From contig OX621252.1 in NCBI GenBank assembly GCA_951640165.1, positions 15,149,934 to 15,213,933 of the forward strand: a stretch of 64,000 nt of DNA. Reading direction: 5' to 3'. The stretch comes from Pseudoips prasinana (Eukaryota; Arthropoda; Insecta; Lepidoptera; Nolidae). Position numbers and translations under genes: made by a program. The first letter of the stretch is position 1; each line of letters starts with the position of its first letter. Shown piece by piece: positions 56,061 to 64,000 of the stretch. Under the pieces are notes generated by a model that did not search any database, was not told where the DNA came from, and saw only the letters and a list, made by a program, of their open reading frames with translations.

Positions 56061-56397
56061 GGGATTAATTTGCTTAGTGCGAGCGTTATTCTTGATAATA
56101 AAAGAAATTGTAGCTATTTATAAAACCCCTATATATGTATTGAATTGTAATTTACTGTTAAGTCCTTAAATTAAGAATTCTGATTAACAATAAAGATAGT
56201 ATTGCATCAATTAGACTTCAGTATTTATAATCACAAAATGTATTTATGTAAATGAGATTAAGGATTTGAAAGCTATTGATAAAACTTGTTTTAAATGTCT
56301 AGGGGTTACTACAATTAATTTCAGAATGATTTGAACTAGTAAGCATTGAATTTAATATAGGTTTCAATATGATATTGCTTATGTACATATCTGTATA

Positions 56398-56545
56398 TCT
56401 TGGTCTGGGTGTAATTATCTATATAAGTATGTATTTACAAAAGAAAAGTAGTATAGTTAAAAGTAGTGTAGTTATCTGGTTTCCCATTGTACAAGCTTTG
56501 CTTAGTTTGGGATTATTAAATGGCCTAGGATATTAATTATTTTAT
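56398..56545 (+). mobile_element. SINE family A, 3' part
   Basis: TTGGTCTGGGTGTAATTATC, CAAGCTTTGCTTAGTTTGGG and TGGCCTAGGATATTAATTAT. The head is missing. Confidence 0.6.
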
Positions 56546-58069
56546 AAAATATTGTAAAATTCGCCAAAAGAATTATTGGAGACATATGTGATGTCACATA
56601 AGATGAGATTACAATAATGTTCGCGTCAAGAGTTGAACAATTTTTCTATGTTTCAAGTTCCTTATAGCATTGACAAGTCCATATGTCAGTACATACATTT
56701 TCACATAAAATACATCTGTGATTTTGTGTAAATTAATACATTAGCAAGTTTATTAATGTTACACGCAAAGTTGGAAAACAAAAACATGCACTTGGCTATG
56801 AAGGTAATAATTAAGTAATATATAATAATATTCAAAATAAATGTATTAAAAGCAAAGTAGAGAAAATTGTTATTCAGAATATTGCACAGACAACAAAAAT
56901 GTAAAGAAACATAACACGAGAAACAAAATCGTAGCATTGCAAGTCCGAAATGGCTCTATCTCATCAGTTGCTACGACATTTTACTGTTATAGAGCTGATA
57001 ACGCTGATGTTGCCAGTCGATTATCACAAACCATTTACTTTATTATATGTCATTGACAATTATTGTTTTACAGAATAATAATAATAATATGTAAGAAAAA
57101 AAAAGACTAAAATTAAAATCAATAAAACAAAACAAAGCCATATGTACATTATTATTATGCATCGTTTGAATATTATACTATTCACCGATTTATGTTTCTT
57201 TTTTCTTTTTATTTATGGAGCCTGGGAAAAAGTTGGCTTTACACTATTTACGACTAATACGTTCTACGTATTACCTAATCTAGTATGACAAGAAGTCCTC
57301 TAATATAACAAGAAGTGCCTCTATTGAAAATATATTAAATGGTAAAACATTATATAAGCGTTTGCAATTCGCATTTTTATTCTACAACTTTCTTGTCACT
57401 CACTAATAAGTATTTTTTGGTCGATATACGACTTCTGACAAAAATAATAGATGAAAGGAAAGAGTTTAACTCGCCTATTTAATTAAATGTTAAGACATCA
57501 ATTAGTAACATATAAAAGAAAGATAAACTTCTCATAACAATTTCCATCAGCTGACACATTTTGCAAGTGACTGAAAAAAAAATACTTTTTCTTGATTGAT
57601 TTCCTCCACCACTGATGTTACACCTTGTACAAGTAAGTATCCCTGGTACGTCCAACATTACCAAATACCGAAAGGGATATTCAAGTAAAATTAAAAGCCT
57701 AGTAGACTATATAAAACGCGTGTTTGAGCATCGCCCTTACCGCCGTTACATTCATTTGCGGGGCCAGACTAATTTAACTGTCAGTGTTTTGTGCTCCGAC
57801 CAAACAAATTGTTACGATGCTTGGCACGGAGTTTAATATCTGTTACGACTGATTGTTCTACAAAACGGTTTGTAACTTGAAAACTGTTTTGGGAAATAAG
57901 TTTTAAGCTGTCAATCAAGCAAGCTGTAAACTTCTTAATTGTATCAATGCACAAACCAGCATTTGTTGAATGACAATATCAGAATTTAGGAATCAAATCG
58001 AAGGGAATGAGGGAAGTTGATTTCTACGTCAGTAAGCTTTAAATTCCACGTGACTAAAAATAATAAGAC
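56546..58069. other. Unassigned AT-rich DNA
   Basis: One plus-strand frame of 73 codons at 57615-57836 has no recognisable domain. No repeats were recognised. Confidence 0.35.
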
Positions 58070-58575
58070 TATAATATAATAATAAGTCATTTATTCTCGA
58101 GCAACTAAGATTCATAACAATTCAATAAATTGCATAAAATAAAATCACAGTCACATTATTCAATAACATACAAAAACATAAAATCAAAACAAAGAGACAA
58201 AAAATCAGAAATACAATTAACTAAAACATCATAATTATTACTCGTTAAGAAAATCGGCTTTAGCCAACTTATCCCCCGTGCACAATGTGAACCTTGAAGC
58301 AGTGGTTTATATATGGGCAGTCGAACCTATCAGCGAGCACGGCCAGTATGCTGTTGCGGCTCCTACGCACGCGTCGCACCAAGGAAGTGCCTTGCATGCA
58401 CATGGTTGTAAAAAAACAATCTACGAGAGCCACCGCGAACATTGTCGACGCACTGCAGAAGCGGGAGAGCCTCACCAACATCCTGAACGCGTTATTGAAT
58501 TGGACTCGAAGGGCTTCATACGATTTTCGCATGTAGCTAGTCCACAGGTTGCATGCATAAAAAGAGGTACCAATA
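58070..58575 (-). pseudogene. 5'-truncated CR1-type LINE end
   Basis: The minus-strand frame from about 58555 to 58269 reads CNLWTSYMRKSYEALRVQ, FNNAFRMLVRLSRFCSAS, LVRRVRRSRNSILAVLADR and FDCPYINHC. This is the last part of a LINE ORF2 downstream of the reverse transcriptase (the NNAFR, RFCSAS and ILAVLADRFDCP blocks). The 3' UTR runs to an (AAT)n-like tail near 58070. The open frame on the other strand here is only its shadow. Confidence 0.75.
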
Positions 58576-58579
58576 TAAG

Positions 58580-59261
58580 GGAGTTAAACCATAGTGTTCA
58601 TCATCTTCATCATTGTTTTCACTACTATGCTAGTGGGTATGGTTTCCGCACTTAGCCCCAGATATGCACCTTTGTTCGTGATCAGTGTTCTTGCTGTTTA
58701 AGACTAGTCTGACTGTAAAATTATCTATACCTTACAGAATATACTTAAGGTATTATTAAAATATTGTATTATTATTGACGTCGTACGTCAGCTATGTAAC
58801 CATTTACCATAGAGAGGTGTCCTTTGGTTATTTATCGAATTGATTATTTAAACACAAACTGGCTGACATAATGATGATAATGAACGTGTTCAAACGTAAA
58901 TATTCGGCAAAAAAATTATATCTTAGAGTAGGAAAAGTCATCAATACTGTGCTTGACCTTTATCCATTCGTAACATCTTGCCAGTCCCATCAGTTTCTTC
59001 TCTTGCGGGTCTACTGGAAGAGGTTTATATTGAAATAACCCTGGAAACTGTCTATTAATAACTAATTTAATGCATTGTAATATGTACAACATTTTTTCGT
59101 TAATCCTTCCTGTGAGAAAACAAATAGTGCTGAAGAAAAAACGACCATAAAAAACGAACGAATAACGAATACATAAAATAAATATTTATCCAATTTAGTG
59201 CAGTCGGTCGGAAGTTATAAGCGTACAAACTTTCGCTGATTCATTTTTATTGTGTGTGGCT
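58580..59261. other. Unassigned AT-rich DNA
   Basis: A CTTCTCTTGCGGGTCTACTG word near 58995 resembles CTCCTCTCTTGGGTCTGTTG near 46592, so a weak dispersed repeat may be present. Confidence 0.3.
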
Positions 59262-59320
59262 CATCTGATGGGGTAAGTGATCATCGCTGCCCATGGACAC
59301 TCGCACACGCGGATAGAGGA
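59262..59320 (+). repeat. Dispersed repeat fragment
   Basis: GGGGTAAGTGATCATCGCTG and CCCATGGACACTCGCA, as in 36350-36556. Confidence 0.4.
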
Positions 59321-59444
59321 ATTCAATGAATTATAGAAATTGTTTAGTTATGAAATATTTTATGATCGGTATTAAATCTGATTTGCAGTACGCAGGTAAA
59401 GACAGATGTTAAAAAGACAGATATTCTCCAATCGATTTTTTGGC

Positions 59445-59580
59445 TACGGCCGCCCATTCGTAAGGCCGGCTACGCAGGAGATACTAATATAAGCGCAAAC
59501 ACTAAGCACTTTTTATTCCTTTCCTCTCTTAATCCGACGGGACGGCAATCCGACACGATCGTAGCACGATTAGTCATAAG
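59445..59580 (+). repeat. Dispersed repeat fragment (GGCCACGG family)
   Basis: GGCTACGGCCGCCCATTCGT, CTACGCAGGAGATACTAATA and AATCCGACGGGACGGCAATC; the 3' half of the family seen at 6270-6375. Confidence 0.45.
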
Positions 59581-59735
59581 CTTTATAACAACGACAGGTA
59601 GGCCAACGTGTTTTTTGTCTTTAAATTCCCATTATAACTGTTGGCCAGTCAGAAATTGAACCTGTATCAAATTATTTGTTTTAGATTCAAATATTAGGCG
59701 GCCGAAATCGGGCAGACATTTTCAATTCATTTGTA

Positions 59736-59870
59736 CAGACGCCAGCACATCAAGCTTCCCCAACCTGTCGAATTGCTTTTATAGATTTTCAACTTTATCA
59801 CAAAAGCATAAGGTTCACTTTCAATTCGGGAAATTTGACAGATTGGGGTAGTTTGTTCTGCTGACGCCTG
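59736..59870 (+). mobile_element. 135-bp palindromic MITE, TA target (copy 5)
   Basis: CAGACGCCAGCACATC on the left, CTGCTGACGCCTG on the right (slightly changed), exactly 135 bp, TA on both sides, orientation as copy 1. Confidence 0.8.
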
Positions 59871-59921
59871 TACTTGGAGCATCTAAAACATATTTTTTTT
59901 GAAATTTTCGCCCGCACTAGG

Positions 59922-60098
59922 GAATCTAATCCCTGTATCGCGGGGTACTTTACAAACGTATAACAGACAGACACAAATTACATCTAAACTCAGACCAACA
60001 ATTTTTGTTAAATAGATTAGATAATACGTAGAACAAATTTTTGGGTCACACAATTAGTTGTTCGGCGCGGGACTCGAACCTGCGACACGAAGCGGTGA
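59922..60098 (-). mobile_element. tRNA-derived SINE
   Basis: The minus strand has CGCAGGTTCGAGTCCCGC (box B), then GAACAACTAATTGTGTGAC, and ends at AAGTACCCCGCGATACAGGG. Same family as 5035-5215. Confidence 0.65.
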
Positions 60099-60099
60099 A

Positions 60100-60232
60100 T
60101 ATAGATATACTACACCCAGACATGGGAAAAAATCGTGCTCATCACGCATACATTTATCCTGGGTGGGGATCGAACACCCGTTCTCTGGCTTAGCAGTCTG
60201 TTTTGCTACTCGATCAACAGGCCGGTCAAATA
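60100..60232 (-). mobile_element. tRNA-derived SINE head (family A-like)
   Basis: Minus strand: GACCGGCCTGTTGATCGAGT (box A-like), GGGTGTTCGATCCCCACC (box B), CCAGGATAAATG and CATGTCTGGGTGTAGTATA. It abuts the preceding SINE. Confidence 0.6.
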
Positions 60233-60273
60233 TCAAAATAATAAATATCGTCGATGGCAACATCGGTTCAATA

Positions 60274-60593
60274 TCTATACATATAATAAAATGGTAGGAA
60301 AGTCAAAACTGTACATTGAATATTTTTTTAAATAGGATACTTGGGGCGTGATCTACTAACGATATCGAAGCCAAAAATATAGTTTTTAGAATTTTTGTCT
60401 GTTTATCTGTTTGTTTGTATGTATGTCCGGGCTAAACTCAAAAAATACTGCATGGATTTACTTCAAATTTTGCGTGAATATTACTAAGAGGTCGGGTCAA
60501 CATATAGGCTTATTATCAAGCTTTCCCGTACTGGGGAAGAACTGTGATAATTTATAAAATTATAACGCGGGTAAAACCGCGGGGCACAGCTAG
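60274..60593 (+). mobile_element. Non-autonomous Helitron, TCTATACATATAATAAAATG family
   Basis: Starts TCTATACATATAATAAAATG after A; ends with the hairpin CGCGGGTAAAACCGCG, GGCACAGCTAG and T. 320 bp, the same length as 26559-26878. Confidence 0.85.
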
Positions 60594-60837
60594 TTATTAA
60601 TAAAATTTTATTTCATTCATTCAATTTATTACAACACATTTCCGGTTTTAGTAGATTTAAAATATTTTTGATTCTAATTATTAATCCAACCGCTTCGGGG
60701 TAGGTATTGACCTATACATGGAGTTCATAAATGCTTAATGTAAAATTTTGGCTATGTGTGCTAGCGACATAATAATTTAACATGAGTTTGTAATGTTGTA
60801 TGTGTTTGTATTATATTAATACATTTTTGTAATGTTC

Positions 60838-61065
60838 TGATCGAATTTTGGCCACGGCGGATATTCTCAACGGAGACTAGGCTAGCACTAGTGTGTATTA
60901 AATACAGGTACACTGTATTCCCTCATCCCCATAGACCAATACTGAGGGCTAGCCAACAAGGCTGGTGCAAAGTCCGGTGCGGAACCGACGCCTTTTATGC
61001 ATACGCGTGTAACCAATCCCAGTCCTAGTAAGATTATTTTGCCATCCCGGGAACCGCGGAGTCTA
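60838..61065 (+). repeat. Dispersed repeat fragment (GGCCACGG family)
   Basis: TCGAATTTTGGCCACGGCGG and CAACGGAGACTAGGC match 105-195; the following GC-richer part (CGGTGCGGAACCGACGCC) is not seen in the other copies. Confidence 0.45.
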
Positions 61066-61117
61066 CGATTAAACACACTATGACTAGATTAACAAGGCAG
61101 TCTATTTGTGAAGTATT

Positions 61118-61194
61118 ATAATATCCAGGGACATTATTTACAAACAGCCATCTGACCCCAAATTAAGCTTAGCATGTATTATGGAAAACAGATA
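61118..61194 (-). mobile_element. SINE family A, 3' part of a split copy
   Basis: AACAGCCATCTGACCCCAAA and TATTATGGAAAACAGATAA; it continues at 61445 after a family B SINE. Confidence 0.6.
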
Positions 61195-61441
61195 ATAATA
61201 TCTGGGGACAATGTCACACAGATCATCCTAGCCCCAAACTAAGCAAAGCTTGTACTATAGGTACCAGGCGACGATATACATACTTATATAGATAGATCAA
61301 TACTTATATACATAGAAAACATCCATGACTCAGAAACAAATATTCGTGCTCATCACACAAATATTTGCACTCACCGTGATTCGAACCCAGGACCACCAGC
61401 TTCGTAGGCAGGATCACTACCAACTAGGCTACGGTGACCGT
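61195..61441 (-). mobile_element. tRNA-derived SINE, family B (copy 3)
   Basis: Same structure and nearly the same sequence as 36557-36808, box B CTGGGTTCGAATCACGG. It is inserted within a family A SINE, so it is the younger element. Confidence 0.8.
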
Positions 61442-61444
61442 CAA

Positions 61445-61610
61445 CTAACTAACTGATATACTACTATATAATTATATATATGTACTATATAATAAGACCC
61501 AGACTCTGGACAAACAGGCATGTTCATGGACACATATATGGTTGGGATTCGAAACCACCATCACAAATGGCAAGTTTATACCAAGCATGCCAACTGGCTC
61601 GTCAATAAAA
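61445..61610 (-). mobile_element. SINE family A, 5' part of a split copy
   Basis: AACTGATATACTACTATA, ACCCAGACTCTGGACAAAC and a box-B-like GGTTTCGAATCCCAACC on the minus strand. Confidence 0.55.
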
Positions 61611-62194
61611 ATGTATCTACTGAACAAACTTAATCTACACTTATAGATAAGAAACTTATAATTCAAAAACTTGTTATTAAATACATCAAGACAGATATTC
61701 CAGACAATATTTAAGCTATGGTATCTGACTAGTTGGATTCAAACGCAGCAGAATGGTTAATCTACCTAAAATATTTTCTATGATTTTTGGAACGCATATA
61801 AATATGGCTTAATATACAATTTTCCAGTCACAATGCATGTTTTTGATTCGACTTTTCATTGCCTTATCAATAAGTTTTTCAATCAAATTATACTTTAACT
61901 AGTTTTTTATGTTGTCTGTACAATTAATAATTAAATTGTTTTATGAAGTTAATATATACAAATTTTTGTATGTGTATCTTTTCACAGTTTTGGTAATAAC
62001 AATACTTAGTCACAAAATAATTATTAAAACTACTTTTAAGAAAATAAAAGGAATATAGTATTGTATTCTATAAATTTCTTTATTTATTTACTCTTGTAAT
62101 TTTTAAGATGAAACCTTCCCTTACACATTGGCACAGGTATTATATTATTCACATTTACTAATAAAACTTTCGGCGAACTTTTATAAACACTTAC
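61611..62194. other. Unassigned AT-rich DNA
   Basis: Nothing recognised; it would be the start of an intron if the exon at 62195-62437 is real. Confidence 0.35.
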
Positions 62195-62437
62195 CAAGTT
62201 GGTGAAACTTTCCTCCGACCATCCACCTGAAGTAAAACTTAAGTCATAACACAAAAACACTACCTCTGCCGGAATTTACTCATAATAGAATTTTAAAATA
62301 ATTAAAGTCCAGTTCTTCATAGTTACGAAGTAAAAGTGGCGCCAAACCGACGCTAAGTCCGAAGTAGTACGCGGAACGACGCGGGATGACTGACGAGATG
62401 AAGCGGCGTCGGGCAGCTGCGAGGACCGCGCGCGACT
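62195..62437 (-). other. Candidate 5' exon of a host gene
   Basis: On the minus strand a CpG-rich segment begins at a TCAGT initiator (62439-62435) and ends at AACTTG followed by GTAAGTG, a strong splice donor (exon end 62195). The only ATG (about 62324) opens a frame of a dozen codons, so the exon would be 5' untranslated. Downstream exons would lie at lower coordinates. The gene identity cannot be told. Confidence 0.4.
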
Positions 62438-62480
62438 GAGCTCAACCCAACCACCGCGCGCTCTTCCATCTATTTTATAT
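62435..62480 (-). promoter_or_regulatory. Candidate core promoter
   Basis: The initiator TCAGT (62439-62435) has TATAAAA on the same strand at 62479-62473, about 42 bp upstream of the predicted start, rather far for a TATA box. The CpG-rich surroundings (62335-62640) are unusual for this window. Confidence 0.35.
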
Positions 62481-62639
62481 AAACCTTTATATACCGATTT
62501 ATATATTTACCCGCACTCATACATATTTAACTTTTTTCCCATTTCACGTCGTTTATTCCCCGTATGTAAGGCCGGTAGATGCGCGTGTGTGCGCCGCCGA
62601 AGCCGAACGAAACGAGAGCCCGCGCTTCTATTTACGTGT

Positions 62640-64000
62640 TTTTAGAAGGGTAAAGCTTTTATACCTTTCCTTTCTACTATTCCGCTCTGTAGTTGAGCGC
62701 GATTCTCTGAATGCCGACCCACGAAATATTTCGCTTCGATTTATGAGTTTCATTTTTGTGAGTTATATTTTTTTCGGTTGAAATGTTTTCTCAATTTCTA
62801 TCTCCTGTAACATTGTGTTGGCTTATCGCTGGAGGTTAAAGCCTCTTTCATGATTTACCTTTTGGGTTGCGACAATACATCGATGTCATTTGTAGAATGA
62901 GCTACCAGAGCAACGGAATATTGTCCAGACAAGCGTTCAAATCGTAAACAAATGCCAGTCTGTTATATAGAGACCGGATGAAGAAATTTATATATAAAAA
63001 AAAAAAAAAAAAAAAAAAATATTAGACTTAAACTAGATAATTAAACATAATCTCTTGACAATAACTTGATACGAGCTAGCTAAATATCATTTCTGTAATA
63101 AAATAAATTTTATAAATGTTTTCATACAAGATGTACCTAAATATCTATGTTACTAGAAATAATATCTAATGTATACAACTATATTACTACAAACATGTTC
63201 TGACTATTTACAAGCGCTTTTTTAAAGTCTACGTGAATAAAAACCTTTTTTATTTTATTTTTATTTTTTTTATCCGCAGGCGAATAGTGTGAGCTTCATA
63301 TGAAATTTACGAGGTTTTGTGGGTGTTGACCGCCGAGGATGCAGCTTCGCATCGATCACTCTTGATTACTGTTGCTTTCCAACACCCACCCCAGTAATCA
63401 TAAAGCGCAAAGAGATCTAAAGGAAATGAGACCACATTTGTTACTACCTACCTAACTTTTACCTACCTTATACTTACATACATGACTATTGTGTAGAGGA
63501 AATAAAATTAATTTTGATTAAATAGATTGATACAAAATTTGTTAGTAATTAAAAGTAAGATATGCTGTAAATACCAAAATGCGAGTCGAACTCGCAAACC
63601 GAGACTTCAGCATCCTCATTGGACATACGAGATATTATTTGGTTATTCATAAATATCACAAAGGAATTAGACTGTCTATTATATTCTAAAGAAAATTAAT
63701 ATACATATATAAGTTTATATAATATAAGTTTATAAATATGTATTAGTTTTACTAATCTGTAGAAAATTTGTGTATTGTACATCAAGTCATGTTTCGTGAT
63801 GTACTTATCTGGATTAAGGACCAAATTATAATAAATTTATAAATTATCCTTTTAAAAAATGACAATAATATCAATGATAATCATTTGTATTTTGCCTATT
63901 AAAGGTATCCTAGGCATAATTGCAAGTTGGTTGGACTGCAACTACATAAGTCGTTGCTGTACTGTCTCCCATGGTTTGTCGCAGGGATGACGGTTGCAGT
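62640..64000. other. Unassigned AT-rich DNA
   Basis: Contains a poly-A run (62999-63019) and, at about 63315-63395, a short inverted repeat (GTGGGTGTTG against CAACACCCAC). A box-B-like GCGAGTTCGACTCGCA (minus strand, near 63582) may be a SINE scrap. No gene was recognised. Confidence 0.4.
62999..63019 (+). repeat. Poly-A run
   Basis: Uninterrupted A tract of about 20 nt, possibly an old retroposon tail. Confidence 0.8.

Noticed and set aside
58278..58655. Plus-strand open frame of 125 codons
   Set aside because: It is the antisense of a recognisable LINE ORF2 end on the minus strand (RFCSAS and ILAVLADRFDCP blocks), so the plus frame is a shadow.

Overview
The window looks like an AT-rich stretch of a moth genome, probably a noctuid-like lepidopteran. 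The evidence is its repeat content: Helitrons with 5' TC ends and a 3' hairpin before CTAG, 5S-rRNA-derived and tRNA-derived SINEs of the kind I recall from Helicoverpa (HaSE families), RTE-, CR1- and Jockey-type LINE debris, and TA-flanked palindromic MITEs. There is no bacterial gene organisation, no CRISPR array and no convincing free-standing tRNA or rRNA gene. I recognise no complete host protein-coding gene.

Layout. 0-7.9 kb: SINEs, MITEs, a mariner transposase relic and Helitron fragments, including a 5S SINE split by a 413-bp insertion. 7.97-11.03 kb: a decayed DNA transposon of about 3 kb with near-perfect terminal inverted repeats, subterminal motif repeats and a frameshifted DDE-type transposase; its left end carries a 59-bp hairpin. 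11-20 kb: mostly unassigned DNA with LINE 3' ends, two Helitrons back to back and two convergent RTE tails. 20.5-23.0 kb: a leftward Helitron with a PIF1-type helicase remnant and two tandem copies of its 5' region. 24-40 kb: scattered SINEs, Helitrons, MITEs, LINE fragments and several near-perfect snapback palindromes.

40.16-45.15 kb: an apparently full-length LINE on the minus strand with two intact ORFs. ORF1 is 296 codons with a coiled coil and a Baculo_FP-like C-terminal half. ORF2 is 974 codons of endonuclease plus reverse transcriptase. ORF1 ends in TGA CTAG, a classic leaky-stop context. The same frame then stays open for 170 codons with three hydrophobic segments and overlaps the ORF2 start by 14 nt. 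This is the most interesting signal in the window.

45-64 kb: more SINEs, MITEs, Helitrons and LINE ends. A GC-rich segment near 53.4 kb could be a host exon on the minus strand. Near 62.2-62.5 kb a CpG-rich block carries a TCAGT initiator, an upstream TATA-like box and a GTAAGT splice donor, all on the minus strand, so it may be the 5' exon of a host gene. If so, much of the window could be a repeat-filled first intron. Boundaries of old repeats are approximate, and repeat family names rest on recognition, not on a database search.
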